Source: Filimonas effusa
GTDB taxonomy: Bacteria; Bacteroidota; Bacteroidia; Chitinophagales; Chitinophagaceae
NCBI RefSeq assembly: GCF_004118675.1
Contig: NZ_SDHZ01000002.1
Coordinates: 806,001-870,000, forward strand
Length of the DNA stretch: 64,000 nucleotides
Direction of reading: 5' to 3'
Shown: piece by piece, positions 9,201 to 17,230 of the stretch
Layout of the letters: each line of letters begins with the position of its first letter
Position numbering within the stretch: position 1 is the stretch's first letter
Translations under genes and position numbers: made by a program
Notes under the pieces: generated by a model
Databases searched by the model: none
Told to the model about the DNA's origin: nothing
The model's input: only the letters and a program-made list of their open reading frames with translations

Positions 9201-12200
9201 ATTCCAGCTATTGCCATCGAACATTTCCCAGATAGCTGTGGTTACTGTTGCATTGCCCCAATTGCCACTGGCAGCTGAACGATAATCGCCTGCTGTAAGC
9301 ATTGGGATATTAGCTGTTTTAAAATTCCACACGGTACCCGTTGTTGTACCATTGCTATTTTCAGCATCGATACGCCAGTAATATTGCGTATTGGGGGTGA
9401 GCGCTGCAGCAGTAAATTTTGGTGTACCGGCTGTTACTTCGCCCAGTTTTATCAGCGTATTTTCACTGGCGCCCAGGTAGATCACATAAGTATCGGCATA
9501 ATTACCTGCCCAGCTAAAAGCAACCGACTGATCGTTGAGCAGGATATTACCGGCATTGTTGCCCGGAAAGGGATTAGTTGTAACGGACGGCATGGTACCT
9601 GCAAGCGGTGTAGTGATCGATACCACCGGACTATATACAGACATACTCAACGGGCTGTGGGCTTTGATGCGATAGAAGTATGTTATGCCGGACTGCAGGC
9701 CAACATCGTTGTAAGAAGTTGTATTTGCAGGGGGGTGAGCAACATCGGTAAAGTTTATATTATCAGCGCTTCGTTCCAAGATGAAGTAGTCTTCGTTGTC
9801 TGAATTGTCGGTCCAGCTGCAATTTATAACGCCGGGCAAACCAGGTGCGGCCACGGGGGCGTTCAGGATGAGACCGGAAGGCGTTTCTACAAAACCGGGG
9901 GTTTGTACAGCCAGCTCTCCTGTAGCGGGTTTAAATGCCCAGAGCAAGTTGGGGCCCGGCGTGGCGGGTTCGAACCGGGTAATGGTTCCGGCTATAGCGC
10001 CCTGTACATTGAAAATCCTGAATTTATCTCCTGAAGCCGGCGTACCTGTAAAGCTGATCTTCAGCTTACCACCATAGACGATGTCCTTTGCAACAGACAA
10101 CGTATCGCATGTGTTATTGTTTTTGTTGATATCGACCGTTATAACAGCAGATGACTGCAGTGTAAGTTTATCTTTGAGGGTTAGTTTACTTATTGTACTA
10201 TCGCCGGGTTCCAGCGTACCGGCAATAGCCACTTCGGCGGCTATTACTCCTTTGCCGGCAAGTGTGGCTTCTTCTTCGACCGTTACTTTGCCAGCGCCGG
10301 CATTGTTTCCGTTTACAATTAGTTTTCCTGCTTCAACGGTGGTGGTGCCTGCGTATGTGTTATTGCCGTTTAAGCGCCAGCTGCCAGTTCCTGTTTTTAT
10401 AATGGTAGTGATGCCATTAACGTCGGTTGTAGCACCATATAAATGGTTGTTGATACTACCGTTAAAGGTTTCATTTGTACCTATCCCACCTACTACGTAG
10501 GTAGTTACGCCATTACCAAAACTCGCCGTTTTTGTTCCGCCGCAGGAAAGCCATGTTCCTGCATTACCTGACAGGCCGCCGATGGAAAAGACGTTGTTGT
10601 TACTAAAGGCAACGATCTTGGTATTACCTGTGATGACCAGGCGGTTGTTAGGGAAACCGGCGCCATTATCGATCGCAAGCAAGCTGTAACCATCGGCGGT
10701 ATTTATACCATTTGCCACGAGGGTACCGGTAAAGTCGCTCCAGTCGCCCTGGATAATTTCTCTCAGGTAAGGGATGGTGTAGTTGAGCGTACCAGCGCCG
10801 TGCACTGTCATTGAAAGGTTGGCAACGGGATCGGGCTCGAAGCCGTTGGCAGTGCCCTCCTCTATGTATAATTGCAGCGGATAGTTCTCGTAAATAGAAT
10901 TGCTGCCATTGGTGGTACGGTAGGTACCGTTATGCAAGCGCAACACATTTGAAGTTCCGATGCCCTGGTTATTATCGATAATATCACCTGCCAGTGTAGC
11001 ACTGCTTACAGGGCTCACTTCCAGTGTACCGCCATTGATCACTGTTTCACCTATGTAGGGATTGGCATTCTTCAACACCAGTTTTCCGGGGCCAGACTTG
11101 ATAAGTCCTCCTTCACCAGACAAGACGCCACTAAAAGTGACAGTGCTTGCGCTATTGGCCACATTGAACCCGGTAGCAGCATCCAGCGCTACATTCCTGT
11201 CGGTAGTGGTTGTGTTGCCGGAATAGCGCCACTCTCCTCCTTTCCAAACCCAATTAAAAGCGTAGTTGGCTGAAGCGCCAATGGAGCTGGGCATGCCACC
11301 GTTTGCCAGACTGTTGAGTTCGAAAATACCATTGTGCAGGACAGTAGCACCTGTGTATGTATTGCTAGTAAGCAGCGCAACTTTGCCGCTGCCAGCTTTG
11401 TTCATGGACCTGGTGCCGGTGATGTAACCCAAACCTGAGAAGGTATAGTTACCGGCACTATTCACCAGCATATCGCCTGTGGCCATTGGGGCGGTGATGT
11501 TCACATTTTTTCCGGCCGCGCCTGCTTCCGGAAAACTAATGGAGCTGCTGTCTGAAAAGGCTACGGCCATACCGGAGCTATCGGTCCAGTTCCTGGTTAA
11601 TTTATCCCAATCCTGGCTTAGTGCGCCTGACCAGGTTAATAACGGTTTGAAGGTGGCGGGATCCAGGACCGGCACTTCCACGGGTTTGGTTTTGGCTATC
11701 AGCTCATTTGAATAGCCCGATTCTCCGAAGGCATTGAAGGCTTTCACACGAAATGTATCTACTTCTTCGGGCTGCATACCTGTTATCGAGCAATAGTTTT
11801 CATTAATGCTTGTTGTTCCAATTTGCACCCAGGCGCCGTTGACCATTCTTTCGACTTTATACCCCTGTTCTTTTTCGGTGTAGTCGAGCCATGAAAGATG
11901 CAGGGTGTTGGATGTGGCGGAATCCTGTTTCAATTTCATCGGGGCCCTTAAGTAAGCCTGGCTATTACTTGCTGTAATGCTATTGATATAGTTTTCTATG
12001 TTTGTATAACCGGAGGCGGTTATCATCATTGCATCATTGGCAGACGGGTTGGTACCATTGGCTGTTTCCCAGGCGTCGGGCATACCATCGTTATCGGAAT
12101 CGATGCGGGTGTTACCAGGCCATAGCGTCCAGGTTGCGGGTGTGCCAAAAGGAAGCGTATTTTCATTGGCGATCAGTTCCCCTTTTTTTCCAAAGGATCG

Positions 12201-13256
12201 TACTTCGTTCAGCACATAATAATCGGCATAATCGCGATAAGGGAGGCTGGCGCCTACAACCGGCAACAGCGAATCGACCAGCAGGTTTGCGGGCAGGGTG
12301 GGCACTGCGGGGAAAGGAAAGGGAGCAGCCTGAAAATCGGGTGGTCCTACGTATTCGCCGGGCGGGATAAGATAAGGATCGAACAAGCCATTACGGCTGC
12401 TATCGAAGATATTGCCAGAGGCATAGATATGATAGTTCAGATTTCCGAGGTTAAACGGCGGCACCCCGTTGGCAGGGCCTTTGATGAAACAACTGTTAAT
12501 GGCATTGGCATAGGAGTGACCTTCCGATTCGCCTCCCATGATGTAGGCACCATCTTTCCAGTTGTATATGATGTTGTTGACATATTGATTGACCCCTTTT
12601 ATTTTGTTGTTACGGGTACTATTGCCGGCATAGAGATTACGATACAGTGTGATGCTGTCGGCCTGGATGAGTCCGCCTGCCGAATGGGTCAGCAATCCCT
12701 GGGAGATCATACAATTCTGGAGGGTGATATTTTTGGCTGTGGTGGAGTTGATAGAAAAGGTTTCGTCTCTTCCCCAGGAGAAAGAGCAGTGGTCGATCAT
12801 GATATCGTGGCCGTCGGCGATACCACCTGCATCTTTTCCATCATCGCCGACGATCCCCATTCTTATCCTGAGGTAACGGCAGATGGTATTGTTGGCGTTT
12901 GAAAAAGACCAGCCATTTCCGTAGACGGTAATACCTTCACCGGGGGCTGTTTGTCCTGCTATATACAGATTAGCGGCGACAATCATCCGGGAAGTGATCT
13001 TTATGACGCCGGCGACATCAAAGACGACGATCCTGTTTGGCTGACTGAGGGCGTCGCGCAGGGAGCCAGTGCCGTTGTCGTTCAGGTTTGTAACGTGATA
13101 TACCGATCCATATCTTCCTCCGACGGCGTATTTACCGAAACCTTCGGCGCCCGGGAAGGCCGGCGTTTGGGCATAAGTCTGGAGAACGGATAGAAAAGCG
13201 GAGAGACAGATAAGACATAGCAGTTTCAGCTGCTTAAGCGTGTAGCATTTTTCCAT
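6216..13256 (-). CDS. Giant secreted PL1-like pectate lyase with Fn3, beta-strand repeats and T9SS sorting domain
   Basis: About 2346 residues from the ATG at 13256 (a TTG at 13268 would add four residues). A signal peptide (LLCLICLSAFLSVLQTYA) leads into a PL1-like beta-helix over about residues 30-340: FPGAEGFGKYAVGGR, GSLRDAL, VVFDVAGVI, DGHDIMIDHCSFSWG. DSDNDGMPDAWE near 390 looks like a calcium-binding linker. Then come an Fn3 module (about 440-525), three autotransporter-type beta-strand repeats (NTYTGATVLHNGIFELNS; ETVINGGTLEV; GTTTVEAGKLIVNG), two more Fn3-like modules, long repetitive beta-rich regions, and a T9SS type A C-terminal domain (LGLAPNPTSGSARL ... GIYIIEVSQGMIKKTITLVKIH). 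The lyase call rests on the N-terminal 300 residues. The rest is probably a surface stalk or carbohydrate-contact region. PorX in this window regulates T9SS in related bacteria. Confidence 0.85.
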   Translation of the reverse strand: MEKCYTLKQLKLLCLICLSAFLSVLQTYAQTPAFPGAEGFGKYAVGGRYGSVYHVTNLNDNGTGSLRDALSQPNRIVVFDVAGVIKITSRMIVAANLYIAGQTAPGEGITVYGNGWSFSNANNTICRYLRIRMGIVGDDGKDAGGIADGHDIMIDHCSFSWGRDETFSINSTTAKNITLQNCMISQGLLTHSAGGLIQADSITLYRNLYAGNSTRNNKIKGVNQYVNNIIYNWKDGAYIMGGESEGHSYANAINSCFIKGPANGVPPFNLGNLNYHIYASGNIFDSSRNGLFDPYLIPPGEYVGPPDFQAAPFPFPAVPTLPANLLVDSLLPVVGASLPYRDYADYYVLNEVRSFGKKGELIANENTLPFGTPATWTLWPGNTRIDSDNDGMPDAWETANGTNPSANDAMMITASGYTNIENYINSITASNSQAYLRAPMKLKQDSATSNTLHLSWLDYTEKEQGYKVERMVNGAWVQIGTTSINENYCSITGMQPEEVDTFRVKAFNAFGESGYSNELIAKTKPVEVPVLDPATFKPLLTWSGALSQDWDKLTRNWTDSSGMAVAFSDSSSISFPEAGAAGKNVNITAPMATGDMLVNSAGNYTFSGLGYITGTRSMNKAGSGKVALLTSNTYTGATVLHNGIFELNSLANGGMPSSIGASANYAFNWVWKGGEWRYSGNTTTTDRNVALDAATGFNVANSASTVTFSGVLSGEGGLIKSGPGKLVLKNANPYIGETVINGGTLEVSPVSSATLAGDIIDNNQGIGTSNVLRLHNGTYRTTNGSNSIYENYPLQLYIEEGTANGFEPDPVANLSMTVHGAGTLNYTIPYLREIIQGDWSDFTGTLVANGINTADGYSLLAIDNGAGFPNNRLVITGNTKIVAFSNNNVFSIGGLSGNAGTWLSCGGTKTASFGNGVTTYVVGGIGTNETFNGSINNHLYGATTDVNGITTIIKTGTGSWRLNGNNTYAGTTTVEAGKLIVNGNNAGAGKVTVEEEATLAGKGVIAAEVAIAGTLEPGDSTISKLTLKDKLTLQSSAVITVDINKNNNTCDTLSVAKDIVYGGKLKISFTGTPASGDKFRIFNVQGAIAGTITRFEPATPGPNLLWAFKPATGELAVQTPGFVETPSGLILNAPVAAPGLPGVINCSWTDNSDNEDYFILERSADNINFTDVAHPPANTTSYNDVGLQSGITYFYRIKAHSPLSMSVYSPVVSITTPLAGTMPSVTTNPFPGNNAGNILLNDQSVAFSWAGNYADTYVIYLGASENTLIKLGEVTAGTPKFTAAALTPNTQYYWRIDAENSNGTTTGTVWNFKTANIPMLTAGDYRSAASGNWGNATVTTAIWEMFDGNSWNNTATPPSGATPTVTIQAGHTVLLNATTTVNNLVVEEGATLASGTSDGASGTAAQRTLRVAASMNNFGTVGSASIATNRTNFEGYRVSGKVYITGTGSYYLNTFTVNNMAQTMEVVVDADLNLASYMRANYSTATTLPWTGNPQNDDSITITINKGKTVTMGSSGYLQAGSSPTTNTIGEFGSYTFNINGTLDMRTTGTSCVVAHATLPGAVTVNINGTWLMGNAIRFITAATTAPAGTVLLNIGAGGVVDAGARTIGSGNTATNIVATNKNFPQVVFFNIAEGGLLKTKVSASDVTYQVGAGNIFSPVKLNNSGTADIIGVGIKTAIGYPVSDSTKVVNRQYAVIPATPAAARLSIGLGWVTESQGAGLDPAATIAQGRFNDTGWTELPAIVSGAGTTANPYYATVTNYTGFGSFVVGQAGAIRDVIAPVARAKAVEVLLNLDGIAAITAAQVDDSSSDNSGKFTISVSPNTFTTANAGIDTITLTVTDAGGNMAQAKTTVTVKKRLAKLVYSGDSSQQYSDKQFLNAALTDQLTGTVLSGKSVRFSLGSQLISAVTNTAGKAMANLLVTQHPALDYMLTSSFNGDSLFLPAIDSIPYLILPEDARARYTGTVFANTGSGTSATVTLSAIIRDITGEGISGNTDSSAGDIRNAKVSFIDRETNMVIATVPVTLPDTNDSRVGVATCHWNANIGSSNAKDFTIGIQVAGYYQRNVSEDNTIVTIAKSLSEFVSGGGAIKLTRSAGKKAGDAGSLNNFGFNIKFKRGTKNLQGSFNTIIRRTESDGLHVYQVKGELLSALSVMPRLGILPARAKFSGKAVIRDITNPVAPVAVESDAVMSMEMTDRNNAGATDALAITVTTKAGELWFASNWNGSCTEELTLAGGNISINNGSSLLETIINDLLDPKDGNGQGNPLQLGLAPNPTSGSARLTINASPQKGNVYIKVFDLLGRTIEAKQSAPGQSTLQLGAEYKPGIYIIEVSQGMIKKTITLVKIH

Positions 13257-13435
13257 GGCATTTCGCAATTGTGACGTTATTCAAATTGGTTCAATCGTTG
13301 GATATCCGGCTGCAAGCGTTATAAAAATGATGACCGGACTGTTACAAACGTACATACCAGGGTACAGGAAGAGGTTCTTATATGTGCGGAAAAGGTTTGA
13401 TGCGGTACAGGACCATGTATTTGACGAAAAATGCA

Positions 13436-13444
13436 GGGGGGGGG
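13436..13444. repeat. Homopolymer tract of nine G
   Basis: GGGGGGGGG in the 300-base gap between the divergent pectate-lyase gene (start 13256) and the gene at 13557. Such tracts are slippage-prone. No clear promoter boxes were identified next to it. Confidence 0.8.
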
Positions 13445-13556
13445 TAATTGCCGGGAAAACTTTTCGAGCCTGCCCAGTGGATAAGGCCAACAAAGGCCCC
13501 GGCGGGTACCTGTTACTGGTGGCATAGTTTTTTTCCTGCTTGCAGAAAGCAAGTAT

Positions 13557-14165
13557 ATGTCTTCATCTTACCCATCATTGATACCGGAGCATTATACCGG
13601 AGAGGAAACAGAAACCAGTTCGCGTTATCATGCGGAGGAGCGGGAACAATCAACGGCTGTTTTCCGGGAGGCCTTCCGGAGGTTGAAACAAGTAAATAAA
13701 TGGAAGGAATGGAGTGGAAGCCTGTCATCTTCCTTTGAGCTGATTGACAAGACCGGTTCACCTGTGAACGGTGAAGCGGAGGTGGGGTTGTATATCCGGA
13801 TCGACATACCCGGGCCCGGCAATAATGCGGGGGATGGGTATGACTGGGTTTATATTGAGAAGCTGGAGTATATAGGCGTGAATGATGACGAAGAGTGGGC
13901 GGTAATGATTGCGCGTCCGGCGGAGCCACCGGGGAAGGATGAAACGGCTCATTTTCTTACAGATAGGGCTACCAGTTCTTTTGTCATTCACCGTGATACC
14001 CTCGAGGTAAAGGCTACTGTACTGGGCAGGAACGAAATTCCCAATACGGAGAGCTCAGGAATTGTTGACATTGTACGGAATGCCATTGTAGGCTCTTCGG
14101 GGGCGATTGGGGTTTCGAAGCTGCAATGGAAGGCATTAACGGCAGGCCTCCTGGAAACGACGTAA
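13557..14165 (+). CDS. Conserved-looking hypothetical protein
   Basis: This 202-residue protein has no signal peptide, membrane segment or motif I recognise. It starts with a serine- and charge-rich stretch, has a helical part with QSTAVFREAFRRLKQVNKWKEWSG, then a beta-rich region with VGLYIRIDIPGPGNNAGDGYDWV (in part) and WAVMIARPAEPPGKDETAHFL, and ends hydrophobic. Acidic tryptophan-containing segments suggest a soluble cytoplasmic protein. Codon use looks like its neighbours. It is divergent from the pectate-lyase gene and 88 bases before the DUF3667 gene in the same direction. No function is proposed. Confidence 0.7.
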   Translation: MSSSYPSLIPEHYTGEETETSSRYHAEEREQSTAVFREAFRRLKQVNKWKEWSGSLSSSFELIDKTGSPVNGEAEVGLYIRIDIPGPGNNAGDGYDWVYIEKLEYIGVNDDEEWAVMIARPAEPPGKDETAHFLTDRATSSFVIHRDTLEVKATVLGRNEIPNTESSGIVDIVRNAIVGSSGAIGVSKLQWKALTAGLLETT

Positions 14166-14253
14166 CATAAGGCCGCAGTAAGATAGCAGTACCAGGCATG
14201 TTAAGAACAGCCAGCTTTTCTTAAATTGCCGGTTAGAAATTCTAAAACTGCTT

Positions 14254-15201
14254 ATGGCACATCATAACACCCTTAGACAAGATAAGACCTGTGAGAACTG
14301 CGGACACCAAGTTGAAGAGATCTTTTGTCCTCATTGCGGACAAAAAAATGTAGAAACCCGGCAAAGCTTTGGGCACCTGATTGGTCATTTTATAGAGGAC
14401 TTCACGCATTACGATACTGCATTCTGGAAAACGATCAAGTTCCTGTTGTTCCGGCCTGCACGTTTAACAAAGGAATACCTGGCAGGTAAACGGATGAGTT
14501 TTGTATTACCTGTAAAGCTTTATATTTTTATCAGCTTTATCGCCTTCTTTATGCTGGCTATTGCGCAAAGCCGGAGCCGGTCTGCAGAAGCTCATGAGAC
14601 CACCCATGCCGTTGCAGCAACCCAACATGCTCCTAAAAAGCAGTTCAGGTTCAATGGTGTAAAAGTAAACTCGGCGCATGAACTGGATTCCGTGGTCGCT
14701 GCTAACGGATATACCCAGGGAGGGATCTTTCACTGGTTCATTAAAAAAGTATATGACGTTAGCCAGAACAATGCTTCGGGGGAACATTTCAGTGAAACCT
14801 TTACTCACACCGTGCCGAAAGTATTGTTCCTGTATATGCCTTTGTTTGCTTTCTGGCTTTGGCTGGTACATGGCAAAAAGCGCTGGTTATTCTTTGATCA
14901 TGGTATTTTCACGCTTCATTATTTTTCGCTGCTGTTATTATTAACGGCTATCGGCGCCACGCTGGAGGTGTTATTGTCGTTTGTATTCAACAGAACGGTA
15001 GTGAATGAGGTTGGTGATATAACAGGCAATCTCATTTTCTTATATGCCTGCTTTTATTTGTTTGCAGCCCATAAAAAAATGTACCAGGAAGGCGGGTGGG
15101 TATCGGCGTTGAAATGCCTGCTACTACTACTTATCAATACTGCCTGTATCATTGTTGCCGTGCTATTGATTATAGCGTATGTTTTGTACAGCGTGCATTA
15201 G
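14254..15201 (+). CDS. DUF3667-type membrane protein with zinc ribbon
   Basis: A 315-residue protein. The N-terminus is a double CxxC zinc ribbon (CENCGHQVEEIFCPHCGQKN is 20 residues, residues 13-32), followed by the DUF3667 signature RQSFGHLIGHFIEDFTHYD and FRPARLTKEYLAGKR. Four to five hydrophobic segments follow (LYIFISFIAFFMLAIA; VLFLYMPLFAFWLWLV; FTLHYFSLLLLLTAIGATL; the C-terminal LLLLLINTACIIVAVLLII), so it is an inner-membrane protein. The family is common in Bacteroidota and its role is unknown. It ends 17 bases from the end of the convergent response-regulator gene. Confidence 0.9.
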   Translation: MAHHNTLRQDKTCENCGHQVEEIFCPHCGQKNVETRQSFGHLIGHFIEDFTHYDTAFWKTIKFLLFRPARLTKEYLAGKRMSFVLPVKLYIFISFIAFFMLAIAQSRSRSAEAHETTHAVAATQHAPKKQFRFNGVKVNSAHELDSVVAANGYTQGGIFHWFIKKVYDVSQNNASGEHFSETFTHTVPKVLFLYMPLFAFWLWLVHGKKRWLFFDHGIFTLHYFSLLLLLTAIGATLEVLLSFVFNRTVVNEVGDITGNLIFLYACFYLFAAHKKMYQEGGWVSALKCLLLLLINTACIIVAVLLIIAYVLYSVH

Positions 15202-15217
15202 GTTGTTCCGAGGATGG

Positions 15218-15943
15218 CTATTTGATCCAGTCTTTGATGAAGCGGATGAAGGCTTCTTTGTGGCTTTCGCCGACGGGAATGTTCATGTCGTTGATCTGGA
15301 CTGAGGTTTTGGTGATGGCGGAGATCTTGCCCAGGGAGATGATGTAGGAGCGGTTGACACGCATGAACTGTGAGGATGGGAGTTTTTCTTCCATACTTTT
15401 CATAGTGTTGAGAGACATGATGCTTTTGCCGCCTTCGAGATGAACTTTGACGTAATCTTTTACGCCTTCGACATAGAGGATCTCATTTAAGAAGACTTTC
15501 ACCCAGCGGAACTCTACTTTAAGGAACAGGTAGTCCTGTTCTACTGTGACGGTGCTGGCTGCTGCTTTTTCGAAGTAGGATTTGGCTTTTTGTGCGGCGC
15601 GAAGGAATTCGTCGTAGTTAAAGGGTTTGAGCAGGTAATCCAGTGCATCGACCTTATAACTTTCCAGTGCGAAGTTATTATATGCCGAGGTGAAGATGAT
15701 ACGCGGGGCGGTATCGGATCTATCCTGACTAAGGATCCTAGCCAGTTCCATACCGTTGAGGTCGGGCATCTGGATATCCATAAAGATGACCTGTATTTCG
15801 AGGCTATGCAATGCTTTAAGGGCTTCTATCGCGCTGGAGTACCTGCCTTCCAGTTTGAGGAAAGGGGTTTGTTCAATGAACTTGCATACCAACGTAAGCG
15901 CCAGGGGTTCATCATCGACTGCTATGCAATTTAATTGTGTCAT
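15218..15943 (-). CDS. LytTR-type response regulator
   Basis: This 241-residue regulator has a receiver domain (residues 1-120) with the acidic pair at 10-11 (AVDDEP), the phospho-acceptor Asp56 in FMDIQMP, Lys near 104 in YLLKPF, and a C-terminal LytTR DNA-binding domain (about 140-235; ILYVEGVKDYVKVHLEGGK, FMRVNRSYIISLGKI). Its start codon follows immediately after the stop of the upstream histidine kinase gene, so the two are co-transcribed as a two-component system. Target genes cannot be read from the sequence; the divergent efflux operon is one candidate. Confidence 0.96.
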   Translation of the reverse strand: MTQLNCIAVDDEPLALTLVCKFIEQTPFLKLEGRYSSAIEALKALHSLEIQVIFMDIQMPDLNGMELARILSQDRSDTAPRIIFTSAYNNFALESYKVDALDYLLKPFNYDEFLRAAQKAKSYFEKAAASTVTVEQDYLFLKVEFRWVKVFLNEILYVEGVKDYVKVHLEGGKSIMSLNTMKSMEEKLPSSQFMRVNRSYIISLGKISAITKTSVQINDMNIPVGESHKEAFIRFIKDWIK

Positions 15944-17017
15944 CTATAATACTAATTCAAGGTGTACGTGAAACTGGTTATTATTAACAGGGCCATAAGA
16001 CAACTTATGCCTGCTGGCATAAACCAGGTTGAGCCGGCGGATGGTGTTGGTAAGCCCAATACCTCCGTCGTCGATAGCTGTCACTCTTTCTTCAAAGATA
16101 TTATTATTTACATCTACGGTGAGCAGGTTGCCGTTTTGTTGTATTACGATATCTATCCTGCTTTGGTGAATGGTGCTTACGCCATGTTTAAAAGCATTTT
16201 CGATAAAGGGCAGCAACAGCATGGGGGCTATTTCATGATCGGTGAATGTGGCCGGCGCTTCCAGGTTCACGGTAGTAAATTCGCTCATGCGCAACTGCAT
16301 TAGTTCGATATAATCTTTTACGAAATTAACTTCTTTACTGAGGAAGGTTACATTGTTCTGTGTTTCGTATAAGAGGTAACGCATCATACGGGAGAGCTTA
16401 TGTAAAGAGGTTCGGGAGATCTCTACATCGATGAACGTAAGTGCGTAAATATTATTAAGCGTGTTAAAGAAGAAATGCGGATGGATCTGGGCTTTCAGGA
16501 AAGAAAGTTCGGCATCGAGCTGTTTTTGCTGCATTTGCTGGCTATGCAGGCGCTCTTCCTGCCAGATCTGAACAATGGCAATAACGGTGCTGATGCAAAT
16601 GATCATGATGGTGGTAAGCAGCAGTGAGGCATCGAGGTTGGTCCAGCCTCTCAGATTAAGGTTGAGCTTGGCTCCCATTCCTGTTTCGATAGCTGCTTTC
16701 AGAATTTCTCCTACCCCGAACTGGTAGTCTATCAACCTGCTTACGACCTGCATTCCGAGGATCAATGTTGCGTGGAGGACGAGGAAGTAGGCACGTTTTT
16801 GTTTCCGGAAGAGTTTAGGTACAAGGATCTTGGCATTCAGGTAATACACCCCCATCAGGAGAAGCAGGAGGAAAGTTTGCTTCAGCCAATATTCTTTCGG
16901 TATAGGGAATCCGAGCGTAAGGGGGAGATGTGCGATAAAGATAAATGCGAGCAAAGACCATAGCAGGGCTTGTGCAAGCATCGATGTATATTTTCCTGAG
17001 CTCACCATATAAAGCAT
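15944..17017 (-). CDS. LytS/YehU-type sensor histidine kinase
   Basis: From the ATG at 17017 the protein has 357 residues (a TTG at 17062 would add 15). Four hydrophobic segments fill the first 160 residues (ALLWSLLAFIFIAHLPL; TFLLLLLMGVYYLNAKIL; LVLHATLILGMQV; LLLTTIMIICISTVIAIV). A short coiled coil leads into the His_kinase domain with AQIHPHFFFNTLNNIYAL, the phospho-accepting histidine of PHFFFN near residue 181, and a C-terminal ATPase region with LLLPFIENAFKHGV and DDGGIGLTNTIRRL. It pairs with the LytTR regulator directly downstream. Signal unknown; it reads away from the efflux operon. Confidence 0.95.
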   Translation of the reverse strand: MLYMVSSGKYTSMLAQALLWSLLAFIFIAHLPLTLGFPIPKEYWLKQTFLLLLLMGVYYLNAKILVPKLFRKQKRAYFLVLHATLILGMQVVSRLIDYQFGVGEILKAAIETGMGAKLNLNLRGWTNLDASLLLTTIMIICISTVIAIVQIWQEERLHSQQMQQKQLDAELSFLKAQIHPHFFFNTLNNIYALTFIDVEISRTSLHKLSRMMRYLLYETQNNVTFLSKEVNFVKDYIELMQLRMSEFTTVNLEAPATFTDHEIAPMLLLPFIENAFKHGVSTIHQSRIDIVIQQNGNLLTVDVNNNIFEERVTAIDDGGIGLTNTIRRLNLVYASRHKLSYGPVNNNQFHVHLELVL

Positions 17018-17230
17018 TCTTAATGCAAAAGTAAGTTTAGAAGGGCAGTGATCAGTTTTCAACCTGCCAAAGTGGTTCCAGAGCCGATGAAAAGCCGTTT
17101 TTGAGATACCTAACGGGGAAAAGGGCCGATCGCAGCCGGTAAATCCTATGGAAAGGGCTATTCGTCGGTTGTGAGCGTCGGAAGGTCAAATAGTTGGAAA
17201 CTGCGCGTTTTCATCGCGTTCCTTTGTTTT

